64,000 nucleotides of DNA from Stictocephala bisonia. Lineage: Eukaryota > Arthropoda > Insecta > Hemiptera > Membracidae. The notes below the pieces were generated by a model that did no database searches, was not told the DNA's origin, and worked only from the letters and a program-made list of their open reading frames with translations. The translations under genes and the position numbers were made by a program. Of the stretch, positions 1 through 11,925 are shown in pieces (position 1 is the stretch's first letter; each line of letters starts with the position of its first letter). The stretch is from positions 343,001 to 407,000 of the forward strand of contig JAQJVL010000733.1 in the NCBI GenBank assembly GCA_035578905.1, given 5' to 3'.

Positions 1-1040
1 ATTTATGAACTTAACAAAACTATCTCTAATCATCTGAGCAATTACGTACAACTCTATATAGCCTTATGATGTTATAATAAAGACAGCTGGCATCTGGTGG
101 ACAGGTCAGGCCAGTTGGACAAGTAAATGGCTGGCATGCTGGTGTGTAAATCAATCATAGGAATGCCTATTGACATAGTGTGAACAACTCTGTAATTGTT
201 TTAAACTATCATTTAACCCTTTGCCTGCTGGTATTTTAAAGAAGTGTCTGATAAATGCAAAGTGTTTTTCATATCAGGACTGCTGAAAATCGCCTTTTTT
301 GCCACCAAATTGCTGTTTTTTTAATTTTGCTCAGTAATTTTATTTATTTTTATCTTAATATATAAAAATGAGTACTTGAAATTCATTATCATTCCGTCAC
401 TTAACAACGCCTTAACAGATTTCCTTCATCTTTTTTTTATAAGTAACTTAATTTTTCGTTGAATGTTTCTGAAGAGAACATTTTTGTAATCAGGAGGAAA
501 TTGGGATGTTTTGGAAAATTAACTGAAGTTTTCTAGTTTGATTTCTTTACATACAAAACAAAGGAAAATATAATTTGAAACAGGTGATGTAAATGTTTCT
601 GTAACTTATTTGCATTTGTTTACACAAACATCTGTTGTATGTTATTTCTTTGTAATATACTGTACGGAATGTTGGTAAATAAAATAATTTTATATAAAGA
701 TATTTACCAACATTTTATACAATATATTTATTTTGGACTGAATGCAATGCAACTATGACAATGCTATTTACATTAATAATCCTGTCCATCGCATGGGTTA
801 CAGTATTTACAATTTAAATAAGGGAATTTATTTTTTTACGTTGTGTCTCATATTGACTTTGCAAATTCCATGAGTGGAAGGAATTGCAAACACCATGTAT
901 TCAAGTAAATAGATTTTTTGTTTTGACCAGTGTTTTGTATTATTTTCAGTTTGTTCAATTATTTTTATTAGAAGATGTTTTAAGGTCTTAAAAAGTCTAT
1001 TTAAAGTTTATCATATTTTGAATTTTGGTAATTCAAATGA
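1..1040. other. Non-coding flank, no gene seen
   Basis: AT-rich sequence with no open frame of note and no transposon hallmark that I recognise. It lies 3' of the KLHDC10-like gene and 5' of the Helitron remnant. Confidence 0.5.
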
Positions 1041-1054
1041 CTAGTGACACCAGT

Positions 1055-2964
1055 TAGACGTACCAACTTTGATCGCAGAACTCGCAATGCTTCAATCCAA
1101 AGATATATACGAGCAAGTCAACACGAAGCCAACAACAGAGAAATGTTGCGTTCATTTACAGCGTGGCAATCGATTACTGTTTACTGCTCATCGTTGCTAT
1201 TGGGGCAATGAACATTGTGTGTCCACACAGCAAGGCATACAATTTTAAAATGAAGCCACTGGATTGTGTTGTGCGAGTGAAAAAGTTAAGTTGACGCCAT
1301 TAATCCCGCCATCAGAACCGCTACAGTTATTGGTTTTCAGAAATGGGCTATATTCTAGACATTTTTTTACTCATATTCGGCAATACAATAATTACTTTAA
1401 AATAACATCATTTAATGGAACAAAAATTATGTCAAGACAAATGTAAACCTACTTTCAAGATTCAGGGTCAAATATATCATAGAACAAGTTCTTTATTACC
1501 AATACCAGATGGTGAATACATCTAAATATGCTTACACAATTATGAAAGGGGTGAATGATGAAACTAGTGGTATTTATTTCCTACATGTTCCAGGTGGAAT
1601 TGGAAAAACGTTTTCAATATCATTGGTTCAGGCAACAATTCAATCACAAAATGAAATTGTACTTGCTTCATCTGGTATTGCAGCTACATATTGGAAGGTG
1701 GTCGAACAGCTCATTCGGCAATCAAGCTGCCGTTGAACAAGCAAACAATTAAAACTCCAACTTGCAATATTTCAAAGAATTCTGCAATGATCACAGTGTT
1801 GCAGCAAAGCAAACTAATAATTTGGGATGAATTCACAATGGCACAGACAAAATTTTTGGAGGCATTAGACCACACGATGCAAGATTGACAGAACAACAAA
1901 AACCTGTTTGGTGGTGCTATGATACTTTTGGCAGGTGATTTTTGACAAACACTACCAGTAATTTGACGATCAACACCAGCCAATGAACTTAATGCCCATT
2001 TTAAATCATCTAATTTATGGAAGTATGGCAAAACACTTGAATTAAACACGAACATGCGAGTAGAATTAAAAAACAACCGATCTGGAGATGTGTTTTCAAA
2101 ACATCTGCTCGACACACTGGTAATGGCAAAATTCCTGTTGACGCATCGTCAGGATACATTACATTTCCTACAAATTTTTGTTAAGAATCTAAGGCTGAAC
2201 TCATCGAAATGGTATTCCCAAACCTTGACTAGAATTTCAATGATTGCATTTGGTTGAGCAAACGTGTTATATTGGCTGAAAAAAAAAACTGTTGATGTTA
2301 AAGTAATGAATATTCAAATATTCATTTCAAAATAAGATAGTTGGCGATCTGATAACATACATATCGGTTGATTCTGTCACCAGCACATATCATGTTATCA
2401 ACTATCACACAGAATTTTTAAATTATCACTTGAAATTTTTAAAAATCACTTGAATTGCCCGGTTTACCATCTCATAATCTGCAATTGAAAGTTGGTGCGG
2501 TAATTATTATGTTGCGGAATATTAACCCACCAAGGCTTTGTAATGGCACTAGGCTTACGATAAAAAAATTAATGAACAATGTGATCGAAGCCAACATTTT
2601 GAATGGAAATTTCAAAGGGGAAACCGTTCTGATGATTCCTAACGACGTGCCATTTGATTTTAAACAATTACAATTTCCTAACCAACTTGCATTTGCCAAG
2701 TCTATAAATAAATCACAAGGGTAATCGCTATCTGTATGCGGCATAAGTCTTGAAAATCCATGTTTTTCATATGGACAATAATGTTGCCTGTTCTGAAGTT
2801 GGAAAACCATCATCATTCATGTCCCAGGAAAAAACTAATAATGTTGTGTACGGAAAAGCATTGCAATACAGAATTTTTATTTGAAACATTTTTTATATTT
2901 ATTTAATCTAATTTAAATTGAATACTCATGAATAATACAGAGAAATGCTTTTTGGGTCAGCTAG
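1055..2964 (+). mobile_element. Decayed, internally deleted Helitron
   Basis: Seen: remnants of a Helitron Rep-helicase polyprotein in all three plus frames. About 1055-1510 resembles its N-terminal part (cysteine-containing segment around 1210-1280, then HFFTHIRQYNN near 1357-1390). About 1530-2870 is a PIF1-type helicase: Walker A GGIGKT at 1593-1610, Walker B IIWDE near 1817-1831, an LLAGDF-like motif near 1925, and a C-terminal motif ending INKSQG near 2719. The element ends CTAG at 2961-2964 followed by T, the usual Helitron 3' terminus and insertion context; I found no clear subterminal hairpin. Known: Helitrons carry an HUH Rep nuclease between these parts. Here the N-terminal part runs almost straight into the helicase near 1515-1530, so the Rep domain is missing. 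The 5' end is not defined. Confidence 0.8.
1509..2870 (+). pseudogene. PIF1-like Helitron helicase, broken
   Basis: ATP-dependent 5'-3' DNA helicase domain of a Helitron, used in life for strand displacement during rolling-circle transposition. The first segment (1509-1690) holds Walker A. The frame then shifts near 1690-1700, where the conserved EGGRTAHS motif continues in another frame with Walker B. Stops occur inside the LLAGDF-QTLPVI motif (about 1925-1965). The C-terminal block 2455-2724 is open, but the conserved tail after INKSQG is again interrupted by a stop at 2723. No intact product is possible. Confidence in the family is high because four helicase motifs appear in the right order. 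Confidence 0.82.
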
Positions 2965-3958
2965 TAATCTTATAATTGTTGTCATATCAACAAATAATAA
3001 ATTTAATACATTATTTAAATATATTATTATTTTATAGTAAAAAATTAATTGGCTTACTAAAAATTTTACTTCAAAATTGTTTTTGGAAAATCTAACGTAG
3101 ACTTCAAAAATTAAATATGAAAATGAGATTATACTGTACTTCATTATTCAATAGGAAATTTATTTTTGCTACACTGACACTAAATTTAAGTCTCTGAAGT
3201 AAATAATTTTTAAAAATATAAAAACAAAACCACATGTTCTCCAGGTATCACAGTTTTTTCAATAAGTCAACGCTACTATTATAATCCATATCAATAACAA
3301 TGCACAAGCCCATATAAACCGTAAACAAAACACCAATATGGATATGTTGGTGTTTTGTTTTACCACTATCTTCTGGCTGGTATTTGACAGAGCTTGCACA
3401 GCTTTTATAAGCAGCCACAAATGTAACAATTTTCAACTTAATATTGATTGCAGCATTGATAAAATTTTCTGAACAGTATTGGTTTGAAACTTAAAATTTA
3501 GCCTAATTCTACAGATATACTACAAATCTAAAAGTAATCCATCATTCTTGGATGTATTTTTTTTTACAATTTTTAGCTAAAATGAGGCTAACAAACTTTT
3601 TTCTAGCCCAAAATAATTTTAGCTGATGTTTACTAAGAAAAATACTAATGATAGTAATCTAAAGATCAAGTAATATATTTAATTATTATAATTATTTGTT
3701 TTTTTCTGGCAAAATGCAATATTAGTTTAAGTTCAGTCTTCACAGTCTCAAAGACCTTAAATGTTCAGCTGGCCTTCCTCGTTTTTGACCAAGGTTATAT
3801 CTTTCCATTTCTTCTTATCACCGTTCCTATTTGATTCTGCTTTGTACTTATGGCAGCACTTTGTAAAACATAAATTTTAAATCGTTATTTCAATGGTGTT
3901 CAATAGTATACAGTTTTTGTAACGCCCTTTACCATTTTTTAAACTTTTATTTTCAATT
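2965..3958. other. Non-coding, AT-rich, one hairpin
   Basis: No gene or transposon recognised. It holds a 14-bp perfect inverted repeat at 3323-3336 and 3347-3360 (AAACAAAACACCAA and its complement) with a 10-nt loop. Confidence 0.5.
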
Positions 3959-4427
3959 CAGTGGAGTTCTGATAATCCGAAATAATTGGGATCAAACCCT
4001 TTTTGGATTAAAAACATTTTCTTAAATTTCGCATCAACAGTTGGAACTTATGTCTTTACATATCTCAGTTTTGTTGTAACCCACACAGATGCTGCGTCGA
4101 TCTCGCACTACGCTATGTAGAGCAACACTCCAATGCAACCTCAGTGAATACTATGTTTTTGATATGCTTGCTCAAATTAATTTCGAAGTAGGAGAATTCT
4201 TCTTTAGAGCAGAGAAAATTAACTGATTTTTTCAAACCAAAGTAATATTTGAAAAGCTTATTACCGTAAAAGTTAAGTACATGTAATAGTATTTCTTGTA
4301 TTTTTATGTATATAAAGAAGTGATTCTTACAGTAACTGCATTTTTAGTTTTCCAAACCTTTTGCCAGTTTGTTTCGCATTAAGCGGATTTTCGGATTACC
4401 GAAGTTCAGATTAGCGGGACTCTACTG
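3959..4427. mobile_element. Tigger/pogo-type MITE, 469 bp
   Basis: Ends are inverted: left CAGTGGAGTTCTGATAATCC at 3959, and right, read inward, CAGTAGAGTCCCGCTAATCT from 4427. The right flank is TA (4428-4429) and the left flank is TT, consistent with a decayed TA duplication. CAGTRGAGT ends with subterminal AATCCGAA-like motifs resemble the pogo/Tigger group, and the same right-end sequence recurs at 53433. No coding capacity, so it is non-autonomous. Confidence 0.72.
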
Positions 4428-5396
4428 TATCAATAATTATTTTCATATTTATATTGAATGGCTAATTTTTTCTTATTTATTGAACATTAATAAAAAGGTT
4501 CCTATTTGTAAATTATCAATTACTCTTTTCACGTTCTTCTCATATTAATTTTTCTATTAAATTCCAACAGTTTCGGATATTATCAAAATGAACAGAATAA
4601 TGTGGTATACTTTATTTAATGAATGTCCCGACTTGACTTCAGAACGCTTTTACAGCAAATGTTGGAACTATAATAAGTTTAAGAATGCTAAGGCAAAAGG
4701 CATGACGATGTAAGCCAGCTTCAATCATAACAAAACTTTTACATCTTGAATTGATGCAACATTTCATTCTTTGACTGAACCTGTTTTACAATCTACTTGT
4801 TTGATATTGTGAATTTGAGTAGGAGTAAACATACTAATAATCATGGACTTTACATTATAGATTGCAATTGTTTACACATTTTTGTATCGCATTATTTATA
4901 TTTTATTCTGTATTATTATGTGAATCAATTAAAAATGCCTCTTCAAGCACATTACTACTTCAACAAGTTATTACTGTATTTCCTGTTGTAAATCAAAAGC
5001 AGTGTTCTTGGCAACACATGTACTAAGCGTACTAATTTTAAGGCAGGATATTCAACAAAGTGTAACATTTTTTCTTAGCTGAGGCATCCAAATGAGTTTA
5101 GAAGCAAACTGAATACTTCCGATTATGTAATAGTAATCTTAGGTATCTTTTATAGGGTAAACCAAATTTCCTTTAGAGATCAGTAGGGGAAATAGCTTGC
5201 AAAATTTGTTTAAATAAATCTTTCCCATGTTCAGATTAGATTAATCATTTTAATGTATGCTTTAGAATAATCAAGTTAATCAACACGTCTCATTGCGTAA
5301 AACAAACTGGTAATAAAGGTAACCTTAGGGATTAGGAATGCAGATAAAATGGTATTGATAAATGAAATTCATTTACTTTATAAAATAAGCTTAAAT
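4428..5396. other. Non-coding 3' flank of the Kelch gene
   Basis: No gene recognised. Short open frames here lack family features and have AT-driven composition. Confidence 0.5.
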
Positions 5397-5402
5397 TTTA
5401 TT
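5397..5402 (-). promoter_or_regulatory. Poly(A) signal of the Kelch gene
   Basis: TTTATT on the plus strand is AATAAA on the minus strand, 36 bp past the stop codon of the terminal coding exon. The short distance implies a very short 3' UTR; other signals further down could also be used. Confidence 0.6.
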
Positions 5403-5437
5403 ATGTATATATACATCCTAATAAAAATCAATTATGT

Positions 5438-5926
5438 TCACTTCCGCAGATCCAGCCTACGGATGAAGTCACTTGGTAGACCAAGCTGAATAAGCTCTTT
5501 TTCAGATAACGAATCTAATGTGGGATGATAAAACAAAACAGCTTCCCAACAAATATCTTTTAGTTTGGGAATACAAAGCCAAGCAGAATGGACCAAGGCT
5601 GACCTTGTGCTGGTGGTCTCTGAAGGTATTATACCCCCAAATGTGATCAATTTACCACTAGATGTCACACAAGATGAATGGAAATACGCTCCTCTATCCA
5701 AAGAGAATCTGGGAAGTTTCTTCCACTCCATGGTAATGAGATCTATTCTCCAAATATCTTTAAGTATGGACCTTCCACTAAAGCCACCAATGATATAAGC
5801 GTACTGATCGTATTGTACACTACTGTGACAACGACGTGGAGTTGGATATGCTTCAACTGAATTGTTGTCTGGTCGTGTTGCAATTTTCTCCCACTTCTTT
5901 ATTGACAGGTCAAACGCGTATATTAT
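5438..5926 (-). CDS. KLHDC10: KLHDC10-like protein, terminal exon (residues 257-418)
   Basis: Second coding exon of the Kelch gene. The acceptor is TTTTCAG, read on the minus strand just above 5926. The exon opens in phase 0 with IIYAFDLSIKKWEKIATR, continues through two Kelch-blade motifs (YAYIIGGFSG and GKLITFGG) and ends in a helical tail (CWEAVLFYHPTLDSL, LIQLGLPSDFIRRL) that matches the C-terminal region of KLHDC10 proteins. Known: KLHDC10 is a Cullin-2/Elongin substrate receptor of the C-degron pathway and is linked to ASK1 activation (Drosophila Slim). The C-terminal helices are the expected Elongin/Cullin contact; that is inferred. An internal ATG at 5731 is not the start, because conserved coding sequence continues 65 codons upstream to the splice site. 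Joined to exon 1 the protein is 418 residues, close to the vertebrate length of about 440. Confidence 0.9.
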   Translation of the reverse strand: MIYAFDLSIKKWEKIATRPDNNSVEAYPTPRRCHSSVQYDQYAYIIGGFSGRSILKDIWRIDLITMEWKKLPRFSLDRGAYFHSSCVTSSGKLITFGGIIPSETTSTRSALVHSAWLCIPKLKDICWEAVLFYHPTLDSLSEKELIQLGLPSDFIRRLDLRK

Positions 5927-8589
5927 CTGAAAATAAAATGTATATTAGATCAAATCTGTAAAAGTTATGTTTTGATGTCTATTTTTTTATCTTTGTTTGT
6001 ATACACCTTGTCAATCTTAAATCAAGATAGATCAAGATAGGAACAATAAAGATATATTGTTCCAGCAAGTGGGCAAAAGTTACTAACATCTAAAACAACA
6101 TTCAAAGGAATGGTAACTAAAAACTAACAGTAACACAGCGAGGCTGTGCAATAGACTATGACATTACATGGGCGATTGAAGCTTCCAACAAATAGTAAGC
6201 AAGCTATTCACCACTTGACAGCTGGAATTGAACCAAAAGAGTTCAAAAATGTATTTTTGGGTTTATTTGTTGTTCCACCCAGTCACTTCACCCACGTGAT
6301 GTCAAACAAGATGCGTATGACACCTACTGTCTTCTTTTCTAGGTACCGTTATGTTCTCACCATGAATTCTGCAGTTTTGTCTTTGGTTACTTGTTTTTGT
6401 AATTGAAAATAAATCATGTGTTAGGCAAAAATGTTCTTCTATGTGTGTTTGTTTCTTGGAGTGCAAGGACATCAACACTGTTTTCAGACAGGACTTTCCC
6501 TTAACACTCACATTTAGCTCTATTTAAACCTTTGGCAATTAAATGGTAAATATTTCAGATATATTCCAAATTGTTCCAAAGACCAATTTTTTTTTTTTTT
6601 TTGCAGCTACTAAAATCATTGTTTGTTTAGCTTAAAGGACACATATAGCGAAAAGATTTCCGTGGACGCAAACAATATCATCCCCTTTGTGCATACTAAA
6701 CCACATATGAAATAATACTGTTTAACATATTCTGTTCTCTGACATTGTACTGTATTACAACTTTCTCATGATCTTACATGTATTTACATGATCTATTTTA
6801 GTGGAATGCATTTCCTTACATCTTGAAAAGTGTGATATTGAATTTATGCTTTAGAATTATTTTGTTCAATGTTGTTAATGAAAGGTCTAGAACAGCAATA
6901 CTCATCTTTTTTCAGTGTACCAGAAAATAAATTACCGTACTCCTTTCATGATATTTTACATTACTCCTTAAAGCTTTGGCTGCGGATCCCATATTTTAAG
7001 GAGTAGCGTAACTTTCGAAGAATGCAGATACCATAGTTTTACAGGATCAATGTTTTAATTTTTTAAATAGCCTATTGAGTATTAATACAGAGTCAAAGTA
7101 CTCTACATAGTCTCTAGTGATGTTAGTGAGCCGTTTCACCACTAGAATGCGCACACTATAATGTTTTTAGCCAGAATGATTGAGCTGTAGCCACTAGACT
7201 GCACTGCTTTTTTCTGCACGTTTCAGAACCATTATTTAGTCAGTGGACTCTATTGCAAAGTGTAAATAGAGCATGTAAATAAAAAAAAGTATTTTATTAG
7301 TACTTATTTTTACCTATTTTACTTGGTTTTTATTAATGTATTGCTAGACTCATCAATTAATTAATTCTATGTTTTTTAAATATACATATTTTTTTTCTTT
7401 CCTCAAACTGGTCACATATTTCGATATAGTTTCCAATATCGAATGGAATAGTTTCCAATGGAAATATATAAAATTTCCAAATAATTACTATGTTAATGGA
7501 TAATTGTCATTATTATTTGGAAATGCTGTAAATGCATTTATTAATTTATTCAGTTTTGTATGAATAGGGCAATAAAATTATGTTCAAAATTATTTTGTAT
7601 GCTCATCCTTGTATGTATCCTCATTGCTCTTGGTTTGATTTTTTTTTTAACACTATTACTAAAAAAACTCATATTATGAGATAAAAAAATAAAACAGTTA
7701 TTTTTAATTATATACTGATAAAAAGAAGAAATAGAGAAACCAGACATGTAAGTAGAAATTGTCTATGTTTAATGGTTTTAAATCTATGACTTTAAAAAGT
7801 ACCAAAAATGACCAGCATTCTTCAAATGGCTTCAGTATTTACGACCAGCACTCAAAGTTTTAAAGTAATAGTTCATTCATAAATTGGATGCCTAAAATAC
7901 ATTTTAAGAAGGTGTACACATATTAGAAGGTGTACTTTTCGGATTTATTGTAAAAGAAGAACAAAGAAATCAGGAAACTTAATTAGAAAAATAAATTAAA
8001 TTAGCTACCTCAAAAATATATCTCCCTCTAAAATTTTTAAGGATAAAATGAATATGAAAATTAATAGTTTTATGACGATTTGAATTGTAAACCTAGACAT
8101 ACAGAAAACTTTGAAATATCCATCATAGCTGGGACAGAGGTTGAGCTAATAGATGAATAAATGAAGTGATGGATAGATAAAAAAAAACAATTTCCGCAGA
8201 ATAAAAAGCATATCTCGTGAAAATATAGCTTCAACCCCCTATATGAACCCATCAACTCAAATGGGTTAGGAAATACAGTTCCTAACCCATTTGAGAAAAA
8301 ATTTTCAAATTTTATTGGGTGAGTGGAAACTACATAGTTATCGATATTTAACTTATTTAAATCATTACTTTATTTTTATTATTATTTTTACATGGTCAAA
8401 TTACTAAATCATGAAGAAATAAGAGCAAATTTAAAAAAAATCAAAATTCTTCTTATAGCAACAGACAATTATTACAAATTGTATTTCAATCGTCAAATCA
8501 CAGTCGATTAAAAAAAGTTCAATATAATACTAAAAATTTGTTTCTAACTGTTATAATCTATTACGCAACAGCAAATTCTATTACTTTCA
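5927..8589. other. Intron sequence without a recognised gene
   Basis: No protein family recognised. A segment around 7090-7165 reappears in inverted orientation near 59895-59950, so it is a dispersed repeat. A 17-bp perfect hairpin lies at 8256-8295. An open frame at 6158-6406 has no features I can identify. Confidence 0.45.
8256..8295. repeat. Perfect 17-bp hairpin, 6-nt loop
   Basis: CTCAAATGGGTTAGGAA at 8256-8272 and its exact complement at 8279-8295, loop ATACAG. No flanking duplication seen and no T-run suggesting a terminator. Confidence 0.8.
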
Positions 8590-9425
8590 TTTAAATTAAA
8601 AGCTTAAACATGATACATAATGATATCAAGAATATAAATTGATTGTAAGGTTAAAATATTTAAGAACTTAAAAAAGTGGTCGACAGGATGTTATTCTACC
8701 TTGTCCTGCCATTTTTCGTACTGCCCTTTTCTGGAGGCGAAAGACTCTCAAACAGTCCGGGATGTAGAACCCCATAGAACAATTACCTACGTTGTACCTA
8801 AGCCTTGATTCTATTAGGGATGTATATATTAATCTCATAAGAAAATTATTCTGATATTTTGTAAATCTACTTAACAAGAACAAATTGGGAAGACACTTTG
8901 GAACAGACAAACTCTGTGTGAGGTGTCTATGAAAAGTGTTTATCAAAAATCAGACCCAGATATTTATTGTTTTCATTCAAAGGAAGCTGAACCATATCCA
9001 TGAAAATAAATGGTTCAGCTTCAGTTTAACTATTATTTGAAAAATGCAGGCACTTTGTTTTTGTCGAATTTACATGCAAATTATTGCTATTTAAGTATTG
9101 GTACAGAAAGCATTGATAACTATAGATAAGTATCTATTTCTAAACTGCTCCAGGTTTTATTTTTAATTACGAGTGATATATCGTCAGCATACATGGTAAC
9201 CTGCAAATTTGGGAATATATGTGTTAAACTATTCATATATAAATTAAAAAGTATCGGTCCTAAGACTGACCCTTGAGGATTCCGAAAGATGTATCAATAT
9301 CTTTTGAATACATATTGTTAATTAGAACCTTTTGGCATCTAGCTTAGGTATGATTCTATCCATTCTAAATCCAATCCACAGATTTCTAGATTATAAAGCC
9401 TTTCAAAAAGAATCTGATGATTTAG
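8590..9425 (-). pseudogene. LINE reverse transcriptase fragment
   Basis: Minus-strand remains of a non-LTR retrotransposon RT. Reading down from about 9425: a palm segment (HQILFERLYNL), then PQGSVLGPILFNLYMNSL near 9235-9290, YADD near 9190-9200, and the C-terminal segment 8946-8668 (LQKRAVRKMAGQGRITSCRPLF). After one frameshift this continues as LNILTLQSIYILD near 8600-8650. Stops and shifts interrupt it, including between the palm segment and PQGSV. The motif set fits the Jockey/CR1-like group with a C-terminal CRPLF-SIYIL tail. No 5' part is present. It lies head to head with the plus-strand fragment that starts at 9511. Confidence 0.82.
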
Positions 9426-9510
9426 ATTTAGAGTTTGTAAATTTAAAAATACTCTATAGTCTTATACTTATCATCTAGTGAAGTGATTGAATTTGTGACA
9501 AAGTCAATCA

Positions 9511-10776
9511 GTTATTCCTGTTTTTAAGAAAGGAGACAAACAATTGCCTCAAAATTACCGTCCCATATCCATAGTTCCGGTTTTTTCCAAAATATTTGAA
9601 TCACTCATCTATCAACAAATTAGTAAACATTTCAATTCTTTAAATTTACTTGCTGATCATCAGTTTGGCTTTAGAGAACAAAAGTCCACCACCACTGCAA
9701 TCATGAGAGTAATTGATAAAGCCTTGAGATCTTTTGAAAGTAATGAATCATTGGCACTCACACTGTTTGATCTAAGCAAGACCTTTGATTGTGTACCTTT
9801 TGACAAACTTTTAGGCAAATTGAAATACTATGGTATCACCCATCATTCAATTAAAGTTTTAGAATCTTATCTATCCAATAGAACTCAATATGAGACGGTC
9901 AAGTGTAAATTGTCCTCGGTTGGTCGTGCATCTGTGGGTGTCCCCCAGGGTTCAGTACTTGGACCATTCCTTTTCATAGTTTATATCAATGATCTTTCTC
10001 TTTCTGGCGATGTGGATGCAGTGGTCTATGCTGATGATACAACTCTTATGATGTCTGACAGAAGTCCCATCACACTGGATTTAAAGATGCAAAATGCTGA
10101 AATGATATCCCTCAACTGGTTTACTACTAATGAATTGCCTTGCAATATTGAAAAAAACCCAACGCATTCTTTTAAGTCTTTCTCAAAACTCAAATGATCA
10201 ATCAGAAAAATTACTAGGTTTACTGATAAATAAAAACATGAACTGGGCAGAGCATATAAATAACATTACACAAAAAATTAGTAGTCTCATATTTATTCTC
10301 GAAATTAAAAAAAAATTTCTCTTTTGATTGTTTAAGGATGACATATTTTGGTCTCTTCCAATCGCATATAGCAAATGGCTTGATTCTCTGGGGCCATTCT
10401 CCACACACAAGCAAAATATTACTCACCCAAAAAAAGGTAATTCGAATCATGTGCGGGGTGGCACCAACGGAGCACTGCCGTCCATTGTTCAGGGAAATGA
10501 AAATAATGACTATCATAAACCTCTATATATTCCACATTTTAATCTACACCAAAAATAATCTACACCTTTTTCACACTAGACAAGATACACACAAATACAT
10601 CACCAGAGGAAGGAACAAAATTGATGTCCCACAACATAGATTGGCTTTGACAGGTAATTCTCATAAGGTAAACATTATTAGTTTTTTTAATAAGCTACCA
10701 GATTATTTAGTAAATTTGCCACTCAAACGATTTAAATCTAAATTAAATAGCTGGCTCATTGAAAACCCTTTCTAGA
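9511..10776 (+). pseudogene. LINE reverse transcriptase, frameshifted
   Basis: RT of a non-LTR retrotransposon, 5' truncated. The frame opens without a start codon at 9511 (VIPVFKKGDKQLPQNYRPIS) and stays open to 10197. It contains FGFREQKSTTTA, the palm motif LTLFDLSKTFDCV (normally DLSKAFD), VGVPQGSVLGPFLF and YADDTTLMM, with the catalytic Asp pair intact. A shift in the A-run near 10150 moves the thumb domain (SEKLLGLLINKNMNWAEHI) to another frame. A second shift near 10320-10340 leads to the C-terminal part (CGVAPTEHCRPLFREMKIM, then SWLIENPF) ending at 10775. With only two shifts this is the youngest-looking of the loose LINE fragments. Its 3' tail probably runs to about 11100; that is inferred. 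Confidence 0.88.
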
Positions 10777-11571
10777 GTATACATGAATTTTTAGAACACT
10801 CTTTGGATAATCTGTAGCCCTTAATATATGCTCTCGACAGTAGGATAATTTGTAATATTTGTTGTTCTTGGTTTTTTTTTAATCTATGGAATTATGCTTA
10901 GATTTAATCATTTTGTATCATAGAATTGTATACTCATTGACGTTGCCTATTTCATGTAATATGACCAATGGTAATTTTGATTCTTTATTCTTGATTGCAT
11001 CTGGTGTACTCTTTCCTCATATAAATCTGTACTGCTCCTTGTACAGCACATTATTTTATATTAAGAAACAAACTAACCTACGGGCGAATACGTGTTTATA
11101 AACTTTTGACTGAGTTGAAACGTTAGCTACTGGACACCAATTTTCTGGTGCATTAGAATTGCAATATTTGAATATTGGCCTTGTTATGTGCGACGATTGG
11201 CCGCAGTTCTGTAGTTTATATAATCATATCTAGTATGAACGGCAAACTATTTTACTTTAGCGTTTGATGGTAAATTGATCTTATTTGCATTGTCACATGG
11301 TTCAGTCCAAAAGTTTTTGTCTGTAGGAAGGTGAAACATGAAAAAATCCTAGTTCTCGTTCTCTCCCTTTTCTGATCTCAAACATCTTAATAAGTTATCT
11401 TCAAAGCTGGCTGCTCCTGGGCGATTAAGGCTCTTGGTGCTATGAGATCCATGCTTAGTAACATTCTCTAGTAATTTCCTTTTCTTCTAAATTTGTTAAA
11501 CAAGTGAACATTCGCTGTGATTTTAAATTAAAATAACCCTTTTCTAAATTTAAAAACCCCTTTGTTAAAAA
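10777..11571. other. LINE 3' tail and unassigned intron DNA
   Basis: Just after the RT stop the sequence is AT-rich with AATAAA-poor tail-like DNA to about 11100, then unassigned sequence. No gene seen. Confidence 0.4.
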
Positions 11572-11925
11572 TTAAAAAAAATTACCTCTGCCCAGTACGC
11601 TCCATATGGTCTGTTTTAGTTCTTGCGGAAACACGCCTTCGTTCAAGGATGTGTTAATAACTTCAGAAAGAGTGCAAATAATATTAACTGCACAGCTTCG
11701 TATTAGTCTATGAGATAGACCATCATAACCGGCAGAGTTTAAATTCTTTAACTTTATTAGTATGTCATAGAATTCAAATGGATCTGTCATGGTTAGAGCA
11801 AGGGAACTAGAGCAAGTTATATCAGTCTGAAACTGCATAATGGGTTCTGTTATTTGTGAGTATTTATATTTACCAATTTTTGCAAAGTATTCATTAAACT
11901 CCTTGGGGTTGGGCTAATCGGCAGG
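11572..11925 (-). pseudogene. LINE pre-RT/RT N-terminal fragment
   Basis: Minus-strand frame reading FNEYFAKIG (near 11890-11915), then LKNLNSAGYDGLSHRLI and SLNEGVFPQELKQTIWS. This is the segment that joins the endonuclease to the RT in Jockey/CR1-type LINEs; the last block normally precedes the P-F-KKG motif of RT. The fragment stops there at an A/T-rich junction (11560-11580), so RT proper is absent. Both ends are truncated. Confidence 0.75.

Noticed and set aside
5438..5731. Separate 97-residue gene starting at the ATG at 5731
   Set aside because: Kelch homology continues upstream without a stop to a good acceptor at 5927; it is an exon, not a gene.
6158..6406. 82-codon plus-strand frame
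   Set aside because: Contains plausible-looking residues but no motif or partner frames that I can identify. Left unannotated.
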